Shown: positions 20,690-32,989, counted from the stretch's first letter. The stretch: 64,000 nucleotides of DNA from Heliopora coerulea (GCA_030142905.1 JASJOG010000217.1:402001-466000); one strand, 5' to 3'. Made by a program: numbers and translations. The notes: generated from the letters alone by a model not told the origin.

Positions 20690-21861
20690 TAAAGAATTCC
20701 ATAGATTAATTGTGGAAGGAAAAAATGATTGTTGAAATCTAGCTGTTCAACATGAAAAGGGGTAAAAATTATCACTCGATCTTAGAAATATGGACCCTTT
20801 CATCCACAGTATCAAGTAATAATTCAACAAGATACAATGGAGAAATATTTCTCACCATTTAAAAAAAAATATGCTAATTTGTGCATCGTTCTCCTTGTAC
20901 TAAGATTCTCCCAAGCAAGTTCATTCATCAATGCTCAAGCACTTGTACCCATAATAGCACCAGTCACAACCTTAGCAGAATCATACTGAACGCTCTCCAA
21001 TAATTGTGATTCAAACTCGGTGCAATTATCCCATATTACGTCTCCATATTTCATAAGTAGTCTAATTAAACTTTTATATAAACAAACCAACATAGATCTA
21101 TTAACCCTATATTTTAGTGATTTTAACATGTTTAATCTTTTTGATGTTTTTTTTCGAAAATATTCTGTATTTTACTCCACCAAGACATGTTGACTTGAAA
21201 TGTAAGTCCAAGATGATTATGGGATTCTACCTCCGTAATATGTAAGTCATCCAAAGTCAAGGCAGGCTGAATAGGTTTATCATGTCTGAAAAAACACCAT
21301 ACAATGACATTGGGATGGATACATGGTAACAAACCACTTATCTGACCGTTCAGAAATTTCCAGCAGGTCACTATATGGATGACTCAAGAAACATCTGTAT
21401 TCTCAACAGTCTCAAGAAGCATTGTATCATCAGTGTAAATGAATGGGAGGGAGTGAAGTCCAGCTGTAATATCGTTATGTATATATCAAAAATAATAATG
21501 GACCAAGAACTGTCCCTTGCGGTACACCAGACTTAACACTCTTCCATTCAGACAATAGCCTCTCGATAACAACACATTTTCTGTTTTTGAGATAATTATC
21601 AAACCATTTCAGCAAACTACCCTTGACACCAAGTGCTTCCAGTTTGCAAAGCAATCCAGCATGCCACACTCTGTCAAAAGCTTTACTTAACATGGTGGCC
21701 AGTGTATGCACATTAAAAATTAGGTTCAAATGTTCATGCGAGTTGGGACCTCTTGTTAATTATTTACTCTGTGCCAATGATATGAACAGCAATTGAAGAA
21801 AATTTAAACTTTACATTTTTTGTCTTGAAGTGCAGTATGAATCAAGGAGCATGGCAACCAC

Positions 21862-22122
21862 TCATCTAGGCCACTTTTTTGTCACTTTCTGGCTTCCGTG
21901 CACCAGCAGGAGGGTCTGGGGATGAGAATGTCTTTCCAGAAGACAGAGATTATTAGAGGTAAGGCAGGTAGCTGAAAGCCTGAAACCTTTATTGATGATG
22001 AAAAGGGCCAAGTCTACTCGGGCAAAAACTGAAAATTTTGCTTCACTACTGGGGTAAATGCCCTGATATTGGAGTGGTGCATGTTTAAAACTTCTGAGAA
22101 TAATTCTTTCCAAATGTCCCAA
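21862..22122 (-). CDS. 86-residue ORF conserved in both tandem copies (A)
   Basis: An open frame starting MGHLERIILRSFKHAPLQYQ and rich in Leu, Ser and Thr. The same ORF is open in copy B (32416-32156) with only a few substitutions, mostly single residues. It lies outside the LINE in the older unit. Two open copies could reflect recent duplication rather than selection. No family recognised. Confidence 0.35.
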   Translation of the reverse strand: MGHLERIILRSFKHAPLQYQGIYPSSEAKFSVFARVDLALFIINKGFRLSATCLTSNNLCLLERHSHPQTLLLVHGSQKVTKKWPR

Positions 22123-22195
22123 ATTGTGTTTGGATTTTCACCAAAATAGTAAATGTATCTCCAGGGTTGATTTAATAAATCCTCGAGAAAAATGG

Positions 22196-25100
22196 TATCA
22201 GGTCATTTTGTACCCTATAATGCTCAATGACTGCTTATACTGCCGAAATAGTGATCAGATATAACTTAAAGTACAGCAGGGTTTTTTTAACAGGGTTTTT
22301 ACTGTTTTTTCAAGCATGCAACGAGTTGTTAAACTTAAAATGTTTTATAGCCTAATTTTTGTTGATATTGCTTAATCAATATATGTCATTTTTAAGACAT
22401 AAATAAACCTGTGAAATAGTTCACACTTCATACTTGAACCCAAATTGTATCATATATGTATCATTGATTGGACAGAACGTTACCTCATATGTCAGAAATT
22501 GATTTAGAACACTCATTAAACCATTAGCTTAAAAACAGATGCATTTTTTCAAAATGAGTCATAGTGACTTAACAAAGTGCTACACCAATGCGTGGAGTAT
22601 CTTTTGCATAATGGCCGTAATGGCACAATGAACCCAATGGTAATTATTCCAATAAATTGGTTGACAATAACAATCCTCTTTATTGACTTGACCCTGTGTC
22701 CTGTAACATCTAAGCTCTTTGCTCTGCAGATAGAAATTTATCTACTGAAGATCACTTTTCGAAATGGTTAGAAAATCTACGTGCACACTTAAGTGCAAAT
22801 GGCCATGTGATACTTGCAGTCTGCAATGCAATGATAATTCCATCTTTTGTGAAGGATGCCAAATGTAGTACCATTCTCACTGTGAGAACCTGTCTCTGAG
22901 AGATTTAAAAGTTTTACAAGACCTCTCCGAGGATTATCTGTGTTCATCTTGTATGCATGTTGGTGGTATTTTTGATTTTGAAAACACACTCCAACGGCTG
23001 ACAAGTGCAACCTGTGTTGGGAGGCTGGAAAGTGCTGCTACAGTGGAAAGTATTTTCTTGTCAACTACCCCAGTAAATCAGACAAGGGCTGTCAAATTGC
23101 AGTTTGGAACACGGGCTTTGGACACTGTTGCTGAAAACATTTTAAAGAAAGCTGGTAAGTTTATAGCTAGCATCCTTTGTAAAAACACCAATAATCTTTT
23201 ACACGCGCTTACCTTTTATGTGTTTAAAAAAGTGCGGGTAAAAATTTACCCCCCTTTGTGAGTAAGAAAAAGCTGGAGTTCGAAAAAATATTCCTGATTT
23301 TAAAAAATAAAAAGTTAACAATAACAGTTAAAATTTAATACACCCATTTTAGTTTAATAGCTATGTCCTTGTATCTTGCCTAGGTAGAGTTCACGGATGT
23401 AGGCCTGCTTCAGTACCTGCTGACAAGAATTGCCTATTCAATGCCCTGTCAGTTGCAATTACAGGTGATGTTTCACTGGCAACAGAGTTGCGGGTGCGAA
23501 CCTGTATCAAGATGGTGATGAACAGGGGAGAACACATGAAGAAACACAAGCAAACCAAGATAAATCTCATGTCTCCTGACTACGATGAAGCAATGAACAA
23601 CTGTGCAGTGAACGGTACTTTTTCATCCGCTTGGACTATAAGTGCCGCATCAACAGTGCTGAAGACGAGGATTATGTCAGTTTATCCACCTGTGAAAGGC
23701 CTCTTGGACAAAACAGTTCCAATCTTGCATAGAACATTTGTACCGACAGAGGAAGATTCATCCAGAGTGCCCATCGTCATTATGTGGAGCAGTGTGTTGG
23801 TACCATTTAGAAGCATATGGACTCCGAATCACTTCGTACCATTACTTGCAACAATGAAGCCTGTCACAGTTGACTTATCTAACTCATGCAAAGAACAGGT
23901 ATGTGAATTTTGTTTCTTTTACTCGATTACTCACTAGCTTTTTTGTAATTAACTAATGCTTTGACATGGTCATGTCGAAATAGCACCTTCGCAATTCAGC
24001 CTAAAAAGGCTGCAAGGAAGAGTGATTAGCTCCCTACCTCTTTCTTTTTTTCTTTCATTCATTCTTTCTAATGCATTGGTAGATTTTTAATAAATGGTCA
24101 ATAAATAGAATTTTTTATTTTTATAGGAAATGTCAATACCAACCCAGCCAACCTCACCTCTGATCAGTCAATCATTATCCCCACCTACCTGCCGGAAAAC
24201 AGACCAATCAAGTGAGCAGCAAACAGATGTCAAAGTTACAAGTTGCACAAAATTATCAACTCCCAAAACACAGGTATATGCAATTTTTTTCCTATTTATT
24301 CTTTTGATTAAATACTTTATTTTGATCATTTCCAAATACCTTCACGTTCAAGTACAGAAAAGCAAACAGTTTTAGGAAATTTGGCTTATCATATATGCAA
24401 CTTGTGCATGCTCTGTATGGTAAAAACTGGTACAATGAAACATTTGGTCAATTAGTACAATTTATTTCTTATTTAGAAGATGCCCATGTCAACACCAAAC
24501 CTGCACTGGAGTCCTGTAAAGAAATCTAAAATGAAGATCCAGCCAACCTCGCCTATGACTGATCAAATGTTATCTCCACCAACCAGACAGAAAACTGACC
24601 AATCAACTGAGCTAACAGATGTCAGTGGATACATTGGAACAGTGTTTGAGCCAACCATGTATTCTCCTAACAATACAATTCCACACGAAATACTTGCCCA
24701 AATAGAAGAGTCGTCAATTCTCAAACAACCAATCAGAGACTATCCAACAGACAACAATCCACCACCAGTAACCTATGAGGTCATAGAAGGGGCTTCCAAG
24801 TGCGGCAAAAAGAAACTGTTTGACAGCAGGGGCTATTCCTACTGTGTAAAAAAGGTGAAAAATGAAACAACATACTGGCACTGTAGCGTCAGGGTGAGAA
24901 CTCTAAAATGTCCAGCATCGGTTATTGAACATGTTGACTACCACCTTAGTGTTGAGCACAACCATCCAGGGGAAGTGAGAGTGAAGAGTGCAGCAAAGAT
25001 CACTGTCGATGTAAAATGGAAAGTAGAACAAAATATTTTTAGGTCCGCTGGTGCTATTGTTGACGAAGTATTGTTAGAAGAACGGGAAGTCAATGCTCCA

Positions 25101-26560
25101 TGTCCGCAGATGTCCAAACCAGAAAATTTAGTTCACGCTGCCAACCATCTGAAAGAAAAAAAGTGACCTGTTGATCCAACCAACATGGAATTCCTAATAA
25201 ATGATAAACACATCCCGAAAGACTTTATGAAGACAGATATATATGTAAAAGAAAGAAGGCATCTCCTTTTTGCCACCACTACTCAGATTTCCACCTTATC
25301 AAAAGCCAAGAAATGGTATGTTGATGGAACTTTTAAGTTGTCTCAACATCCCTTCAAACAGTTGTTTACCGTCAATGCATTTGTGCGTGATGATGAAAAC
25401 GCCAAACAAGTGCTGCTCTGTTTTGTATTCATGTCTGGCCAAAGTGCATCCGACTACCAAAAAGTTCTTCAAGAGCTGCTGCATATTATGCCTAATCGAC
25501 CCATGGTGCAGCATGTTACACTTGATTTTGAAACGGCTGTTTGGAAAGCATGTAGGGCTATCCTACCTGGAGTTCGACTGAGTGGGTGTGTCTTTCATTG
25601 GACACAGGCACTTTGGAGGAAAGTGCAGGAAGTAGGATTGCAATCTGCATATATTAATGACCAAGCAACAAACAGTTACACTCGTAGGCTTATGGCATTA
25701 CCATACTTACCTTGGGAAATGATTCTACAAATGTTTGAATGCTTAAAAGTTGAAGCCACTACTGTCCCCCTACAGAGGTTTGTTCAGTATATTGCTGACA
25801 CTTGGATATGTAGCAGTGTCTGGCCGCCACGAAGCTGGAGCACCTTCATGCAGGCTACACGAACAAACAACGTTGAAGGTTGGCATCATCATTTGAACCA
25901 GAAGGTTGCTGGTCGCCGTGGAATACCGTTTTACATGCTAATTGACCTGCTGCATAAGGAGGCCTCCCTTGTAGCACTTACCATCCAACTGGTGTCTGAA
26001 GGAAAAGTGAGGTGCATCCAGCGGAAGAAATACAGACAGCTTCAAGGGCGGATTTTTAAATTGTGGGACAAATGTAATGATGACATTATATATGCAAGAC
26101 AACTAGTAAAAGCATGTGCTTACCTCAACAAACCTGTAATGTGAACGATGTAACATCTTTGTGTCAAAAATTATTATTGCTTACGTAAGTAAAATAAAAA
26201 AATAGCATGTTCACGGATGGCTGTTGGTCAGAGGCTGTTTGTAGTAACACTAACGCACATATACACAATCCTGAAATATTAATAAAAATTTCTGTTCTGA
26301 ATTTAAAAGAAATTTTGAACCATAGCATACTGTTACAAGCAGACTAGCTACTCATTGTCATCATTGAATACTTGAATTGATAGACCCATTATCACTCTGT
26401 CAATTAATTAATCATGCTTCAGAATCTTTTTGGAAAAAGGCGAATACAAGATTCCAAATTCCAAATAAGAATGAGGTTTGAATAGATATAAAACATCATC
26501 TATAAAATTCAACTTTTTCAGATAGAACACATGATGGGAGTACGAAACAACCATAAACCA
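22196..26560 (+). mobile_element. Mutator-like element (MULE), 4365 bp
   Basis: It interrupts unit A between GAAAAATGG (22187-22195) and GAAAAATTGG (26561-26570). Copy B has a single GAAAAATTGG (32481-32490), so the target copy is 9-10 bp, the MULE size. Ends: left TATCAGGTCATTTTGTACCC, right (inverted) begins TGGTTTATGG. Terminal similarity is weak, so the exact ends carry an uncertainty of a few bases. A four-exon transposase gene fills the centre. Confidence 0.85.
22764..26144 (+). pseudogene. MULE transposase fused to PHD, OTU-like protease and FLYWCH domains
   Basis: Four exons joined by consensus GT-AG introns: 22764-23154, 23384-23898, 24127-24273, 24477-26144. Exon 1 is a PHD finger (CDTC, CEGC, HSHC, CSSC) with TAG where Trp is expected. 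Exon 2 is OTU-like: PADKNCLFNALSVA (Asp and catalytic Cys) and WTPNHFVPLLA (His). Exons 3 and 4 start with duplicated Pro/Thr-rich linkers. Exon 4 has a FLYWCH-type zinc finger (about 24790-24965; C and HNH pattern, WHCSVRVRTLKCPA) and the MULE core: WYVDGTFKL, TLDFETAVWKA, FHWTQALWRK, TNNVEGWHHHLN. A TGA at 25164-25166 splits exon 4; the frame is otherwise continuous. Only two stops in about 900 codons. Confidence 0.88.
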
Positions 26561-28805
26561 GAAAAATTGGTGGCTAAATTTTTTTATGATCACTCCTGGA
26601 GCTCAAAGTGAGATGCAGTTCTGCTGGTTTTTTATCATATCTGCAACATTTTTCAAATCCAGTCAGCCAAAATGGAAGTGCCTTTTATCTGCAGCAAAAT
26701 TTAATACTCCAGCTAAGACATTACATAGAACCTGTCAAAATCAATAAAGGCATCTTTGGTGGAAGAGGTGTCAGAAAGATGGGCTTAATTTGCCATTTTG
26801 TAAAAGGATGGTATAATCTCCACAGTTTGTCATGTTGGAAAAATATAACCACTGGTAAGAATTTAGCGAATTATCCATTAATCTTTTTTTATTTCAAGTT
26901 TATCACCACTCCTTTTTGTAATTGCACTTTGTTTCAATGCAGAGCATTGCTATAAACAATTGTTCTGCTAAAGTCTCTCAACCAGTTTGCTTTCCCCTGC
27001 TGAACTAACAACACAGATGCAATCCCTACATTTGATAAAAGTACTTCTGTAAATTACAATCCTCTTTCTGGGATTTTGTTTTAACCAGGCACAAATCCCA
27101 AGACCACTCCTTACTTCTTTCATCATAGGGTTAAGATTGAGTAATTTTTCATATTTTTGCCATGTTTACATTTAACTAGAAAAAGTCATGGGAAGGGTCA
27201 AAAGTGCCGAGGGAATTTGCCAGGAACATGGCAGCCAGTGCATGCACATTTTTTTTTATATAAACATATGTTGGAAAGTGTTTGCCCCCGAAGCATAAAT
27301 TTCTTATCTAGGGGTCGCACACTATTTATAAAATTTACAAAAGATAAGTAGGAATACCACATGTGTTAAAAAGAAAAATGAAGAAAATACACTCGCACAC
27401 AAAAACTTAATCAGTGACCGGAGAGAAGCAATTTGATGAAATAATATAATACTGAACTTCCTTAAATGAATTACAATTTTCCTCATAACCTATGTCCTCA
27501 ATACCATTGAGAATATAAAAAACTCTCATTCTAGCGCTGCTCTCCAACCATTTGTTACCACAGATCTGCTCAGCTGAGGCAACGAACAAGGTGCATTGAG
27601 CAGCAAAATGGGGACAAAATAAAAAGTAATGTTTAATGGTCTCATTCCCCATACTACAATCACATTTTGGTGATAAACAACAATTTGTTCAAAGCATGAA
27701 ATCCGAGTCCAAGACAGGTATGGAAAATGGACGCCTGATGTGTTAGAGAGAAATCAAATAGATTATTATACTTTGTGAGACAAAAAAAGACTTCAGTTTA
27801 GCTTTGAATGTTGGTAATGATATATACCATTCAATTTCAACACTTAAAGAATTCCATAGATTAATTGTAGAAGGAAAAAATGATTGTTGAAATCTAGCTG
27901 TTTGACATGAAAAGGTGTAAAAATTTTCAATCGATCTTAGAGAAAAAATGGACCCTTTCATCCACAGTATCAGGTAATAATTCAACAAGATACAATGGAG
28001 AAATATTTCTCACCATTTAAAAAAAAAAATATGCTAATTTGTGCATCATTCTCCTTGTACTAAGATCCTCCCAAGCAAGTTCATTCATCAATGCTCTAGC
28101 ACTTGTACCCATAATAGCACCAGTCACAACTGTAGCAGAATCATACTGAAAGTTCTCCAAACTCGGTGCAATTATCCCATAAGTAGTCTAATTAAACTTT
28201 TACATAAACAAACCAACATAGATCTATTAACCCTATATTTTAGTGATTTTAACATGTTTAATCTTTTTGATGTTTTTTTCGAAAATATTCTGTATTTTAC
28301 TCCACCAAGACATGTTGACTTGAAATGTAAGTCCAAGATGAGTATAGGATTCTACCTCCATAATATATAAGTCATCCAAAGTCAAGGCAGGCTGAATAGG
28401 TTTATCATGTCTGTAAAAACACCATATAATGACATTTGGATGGATTCATGGTAGCAAGCCACTTATCTGACCATTTGGAAATTTCCAGCTGGTCACTATG
28501 TAGATGACTCACAGAAACATCTGTATTCTCAACAGTCTCAAGAAGCATTGTATCATCAGTGTAAATGAATGGGAGGGAGTGAAGTCCAGCTGTAATATCA
28601 CTTATATATATCAAAAATAATAATGGGCCAAGAACTGTCCCTTGTGGTACACCAGACTTAACACTCTTCCATGCAGACAATAGCCTCTCGATAACAACAC
28701 ATTTTCTGTTTTTGAGATAGCTATCAAACCATTTCAACAAAGTACCCTTGACACCAAGTGCTTCCAGTTTGCAAAGCAATCCGGCATGCGACACTCTGTC
28801 AAAAG

Positions 28806-31800
28806 CAGGGGCATAATGCCGTTTAGGTTAGGTTAGTCAGCAAACTAAGGGCCCCGACAGGCAGGGGGCCCTCAAGCCCACCATTAAAAATATAGTTAAA
28901 AGTGTTTGATCACAATTGATTACGGACATTGGCATTTATACAACATTACTAAAATATACTTCATGATTGAATGTATATTTCATAATTCCATTGTTGAGCC
29001 TGCAATAGTTGTCGATTTTTATTTAATACGCTTTGCACATATTACATGAAGTTTTGACTGCTACAAATCGAAGCTTCTACCGTAATTATACTCGTTGACA
29101 TTGTGTATTTCTTCTTTACCGACTTCAAATACATTTAACTTGCTATATTCCCAACATGTCAGTAAGTGGAAAGCGTCAGTACAAATCAGGAGCTCAAAAG
29201 AGAGCAGAGAAAAGAAGAAAAGTGGAAATTTCTGTATCAAATACAAGTTCTATTTTGTCTTTCCTACCAAAGGAAAGTAGCAGTGATAACCAGTTGAATG
29301 AGAATATTTCCGCTGGTTCTGCTTACAAGGTGGGAGAGTCTGAAGTCCAGATATATTCCACATCTGGTTATTCCAGTGGACAACGAAAATGACAGAAATT
29401 CGTCCGATGTATCAAGTACGAATACTGAATCTGCTGATGCTGATGGTCTTGTCCAAGGTCGAAATTCGTCAAATTCCAGTCCTGTATCAAGTTTTGTTAT
29501 TACTGGTGACACCACAATGGAAGAGGCAAAATATGATAGAGATCCTTTCAATCTCGTGACTGATACTTCTTCTGAGGGAAAATCAGCCAATACTGAAAAT
29601 GTGTTTTTTGATGAAACACAACATTTCCCAACTGACCGGGGCCACTTTATGGAAAATATCAGTGATCCTGCTTTAAAAAGAAAAATTATGCAGCATGGAC
29701 CATACAGACCAACCAGACGCTTTGGTTCCTATGAATACAACGACGAGGTAGGGTCTGTAAAAGTGAATTTTAGTGAAAGATTTTATAATAGATATGTGGA
29801 TAATATAGCTGTTCCAAGACTTTGGTTGTGCTATTCATTAAAACTAAAGAAACCTTATTGTGAAGTTTGCTGGTTATTTGCCAATTGTTCAACGCCAAAT
29901 TATGAATGTCAGAGAGGATGGATAAATGGGGTACCAGGTGATCTACATAACATGCTTGGGAAGATTAAGAGGCATGAGACTTCCAACATGCATATTCAGG
30001 CTACTGCAGTTTATATGAGATGGAAATCTGGGAAGGCAATTGTTGAGGAAAATGAGAAAGAAATCAAGAAAAATGTACTTTTTTGGGTTAAAGTTCTGGA
30101 TTGAATAACTATAATATTAATGCTTGCTACACTCAATTTGGCATTTGTGAAGGTGGAAATTTTCTTGGTATGGTATACATGATGGCGCAATATGATGAAG
30201 TTCTAGCAAAAGTTATTGCACTTCCAGCCTGTGCTACAAGGTACCTTAGCCCGAAAATTCAAAACGAACTGATAACACTTCTGGCAAATGCTGTAAGAGA
30301 TTCCCTGGTTAACAAGATTAATGACTCATCATTTTGGTCATTGATCTTGGATTCTACCTCTGATATAACTAAAATAGATGGAGACATTTGCAAAGTTGTA
30401 GAGAGCTTCCTGGGTTTTATAGAAATTGAGGATCCGACAGCTAAAGGAATAGCATCAACTGCAGAGGAGTTTTTAAGAGGTTTGGGCATTAACATGTTAA
30501 AAATACAGGGTCAAGCCTATGACGGTGCCAGCATAACAAGTGGTGTTCATGCTGGCTTACAAAACCTGATTAAAAATACGGCTAATGCTCCTGTTCCCTT
30601 CGTTCATTGTGGCAGTCATAACTTGAATCTTGTCATCAACAATGCTGTCAATTTAGTGGTGGAAAATGACAACTACTTTTCCATGCTCAAAGAAGTATTT
30701 AATTTCTTTGGATCTTCATTAAACAGGTGGAGAGAGCTTGGGACTGAGGCTGAGAAAGGTTCTCTAAAGCTAAAAAAATTATACACAACACGCTGGAGTT
30801 CACGTATTGATGCTGTTCATGAGGTTCAAGACAGATACCCACATATAATGAGAGTCCTGACACGCCTGTCATTAACATGTTCTAATCGAAAGGAGATGGA
30901 AGAAGCAAAGTCATTGAAAAAGAAAAGTTTGAATTTGTTTTATTTATTGTTTTGTGGAAAAGAATTTTGCAGGCAATTAACAGTGCTTCAAGAGAGTTGC
31001 AATCACCAAAGATTGACTTGTTGGTTGCATCAAGGATTTTAAATTGTGCAATCTCAGAACTGAATATCCTGAGAAATTCTTGGAGCTCAGTTATAATAAC
31101 AGCAAAAGCATTGGCTACATCTTGGGTTTCGTCTCTGACCTTTGAGAAGAAGATAAATCATAAAGCAAAGCGATTTTATGATGAGTTATTAACAGATGAA
31201 AGGTTAAATGATCCCAAAGAAGCCTTCAAGGTTACAATTTTTTATACAGCAGTAGACACTGTGCTTGTGCAACTCAAACGCCGATTTGTAGGTCAGAGAA
31301 TGATAACGAGCCTGTTTTCTTGCCTTTTCCCACAACATATGGTTCAACTTGAAACGGCAGCAGGGGAAGTTGTGAGGGAATATCCTGACTTCTCCGACGA
31401 ACTGGTGTCCAAATATCGATTATTTGTCAATGAGTTTAGAAGCGAGATTAGTGAGCAATGATCAGTTGTTGATGTAATCCAGTTAATGCTCGAAAGTCAC
31501 GTTAGCTCATCTTTTCCTCAAGTGTATAAAGTCCTTGATTTATTTGCAACCATCCCAGTTACAGTAGCTTCAGTAGAACGCTCATTTTCTAAACTCAAAC
31601 TTATTAAGACATATCTACGTTCTAAGATGTGCCAAGAAAAGCTTGCGGAATTGGCAATTCTTTCTATAGAAAATGAAGAGGCAAAAGCTTTGGACAAGAG
31701 CAAGCTAATTCATCATTTTGCAAACATTAATTCCAGAAGGAAAGACCACATAGGTTTCTAGCAACTCTAGGAACAAATCAACCTAGTAACAGGTAAGTTG

Positions 31801-31966
31801 ACTGTTTAATTCCAGCTAATGCCAGAAAAATGCAGATAATATAAAAGTGCAAATATATGGTATTGAACGTTAGTGGGTTTAGTTTTGTGCTTTACATTAA
31901 TGGCTTCCCCAGGGCCCCTCGCCAAAAAACCATCTAAGGGCCCCATCTACCTGTGTTACGCCACTG
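28806..31966 (+). mobile_element. hAT transposon, 3161 bp
   Basis: The 8-bp target GTCAAAAG lies on both sides (28798-28805 and 31967-31974). Ends are CAGGGGCATAA (left) and, inverted, CAGTGGCGTAA (right), the usual hAT CAG-start. Subterminal GGGCCC-rich segments occur near both ends. Unit A has the empty site CTGTCAAAAGCTTTAC (about 21672-21687). It encodes one hAT transposase. Confidence 0.95.
29156..31761 (+). pseudogene. hAT transposase, ZMYM/TTF-finger group
   Basis: ATG 29156 begins MSVSGKRQYKSGAQKRAEKR, a typical N terminus of this group. There is a frameshift near 29390. A TTF-type zinc finger region follows in 29298-30104: RPTRRFGSYEY, FSERFYNRYVD, YCEVCWLFAN, RHETSNMHIQA. Core: ACATRYLSPKIQNELI, LDSTSDITKIDG, GQAYDGASITSGVH, VHCGSHNLNLVINNAV and TTRWSSRIDAVHEV (30101-31042). 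A frame change near 30955 is followed by a segment to a TGA at 31459-31461. The C-terminal dimerisation motif reads TVASVERSFSKLKLIKTYLR (31486-31761). It is interrupted only by three shifts and one stop. Confidence 0.9.
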
Positions 31967-32155
31967 GTCAAAAGCTTTACTTAACATGGTGGCCAGTGTA
32001 TGCACGTTAAAAATTAGGTTCAAATGTTCATCTGAGTTGGGACCTCTTGTTAATTATTTACTCTGTGCCAATGATATGAACAGCAATTGAAGAAAATTTA
32101 TACTTTACATTTTTTGTCTTGGAGTGCAGTATGAATCAAGGAGCATGGCAACCAC

Positions 32156-32416
32156 TCATCTAGGCCACTTTTTTGTCACTTTCTGGCTTCTGTGCACCAG
32201 CAGGAGGGTCTGGGGATGAGAATGTCTTTCCAGAAGACAGAGATTATTAGAGGTAAGGCAGGTAGCTGAAAGCCTGAAACCTTTATTGATGATGAAAAGG
32301 GCCAAGTCTACTTGGGCAAAAACTGAAAATTTTGCTTCACTACTGGGGTAAATGCCCTGATATTGGAGTGGTGCATGTTTAAAACTTCTGAGAATAATTC
32401 TTCCCAAATGTCCCAC
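32156..32416 (-). CDS. 86-residue ORF conserved in both tandem copies (B)
   Basis: Copy of 21862-22122, starting MGHLGRIILRSFKHAPLQYQ. It differs at about three residues. The same unknown product applies. Confidence 0.35.
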   Translation of the reverse strand: MGHLGRIILRSFKHAPLQYQGIYPSSEAKFSVFAQVDLALFIINKGFRLSATCLTSNNLCLLERHSHPQTLLLVHRSQKVTKKWPR

Positions 32417-32989
32417 ATTGTGTTTGGATTTTCACCAGAATAGTAAATGTATCCCCAGGGTTGATTTAATAAATCCTCAAGAAAAATTGGCCACTGAATT
32501 TTTTTATGATCTCCTGATCACTCCTGGAGCTCAAAGTGAGATGCAATTCTGCTGTTTCTTGTCATAACTGCAACATTTTTCAAATCCAGTCAGCCAAAAT
32601 GGAAGTGCCTTTTATCTGCAGCGAAATTAAATACTCCAGCTAAGACATTACATGGAACCTGTCAAAATTAATAAAGGCATCTTTGGTGGAAGAGGTGTCA
32701 GAAAGATGGGCTTAATTTGCCATTCTGTAAAAGGACGGTATAATCTCCACAGTTTGTCACATTGGAAAAATATAACCACTGGTAAGAATTTAGCGAATTA
32801 TCCATTAATCTTTTTTTATTTCAAGTTTATCAACACTCCTTTTTGTAATTGCAGAGCATTGCTATAAACAATTGTTCTGCAGAAGTGTCTCCACCAGTTT
32901 GCTTTACCCTGCTGAGCTAACAACACAGATGGAATCCCTACGCATGATAAAAGTACTTCTGTAAATTACAATCCTCATCCTGGGATTTT

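Larger units (their letters stand above)
14512..21688 (-). mobile_element. 5'-truncated non-LTR retrotransposon in unit A, split by piggyBac and Harbinger
   Basis: LINE pieces at 14512-14887, 17068-17277 and 20693-21688 read on the minus strand. Reverse transcriptase: SKAFDRVWHAGLLCKL, then KSGVPQGTVLGPLLFLIY (21475-21729). C-terminal domain: FNPYC-like pieces near 17305-16990 and CDCGMGNETI. It begins inside the RT domain (no endonuclease), so it is a 5'-truncated insertion. A 26-bp imperfect duplication, AACATGGCAGCCAGTGCATG at 14486-14511 and its relative at 21689-21714, flanks it, and a short A-rich tail lies at the 14512 end. It is probably related to the CR1/Jockey group; the clade is not certain. 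Confidence 0.75.
14335..27077. repeat. Tandem unit copy A (about 2.75 kb without insertions)
   Basis: Copy A matches copy B (27078-32989) from GTTTTAACCAGG to GGGATTTT, in the same orientation and directly adjacent. It is split by piggyBac (14888-17063), Harbinger (17278-20689) and MULE (22196-26560). Without these, about 2.78 kb remains. It contains an older LINE insertion and unassigned flanking sequence (21715-22186 and 26571-27077) present in both copies. Confidence 0.85.
27251..31982 (-). mobile_element. 5'-truncated non-LTR retrotransposon in unit B, split by hAT
   Basis: Same LINE as in unit A, better continuous. Minus-strand RT (28794-28405): KWFDSYLKNRKCVVIERL, KSGVPQGTVLGPLLFLIY, then FIYTDDTMLL, the YxDD box as YTDD. 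The thumb and C-terminal region continue to 27740, and the final HFAAQC tail (27652-27407) has GNETIKHYFLFCP. Flanking 26-bp duplications lie at 27225-27250 and 31983-32008. There are several frame breaks between 28400 and 27990. Confidence 0.8.
27078..32989. repeat. Tandem unit copy B (2.74 kb without the hAT)
   Basis: Direct neighbour and same-strand copy of A. It carries the same LINE at the same site and the empty sites of the piggyBac, Harbinger and MULE. It is interrupted only by the hAT at 28806-31966. Its right part (32500-32989) matches 26580-27077. Confidence 0.87.
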
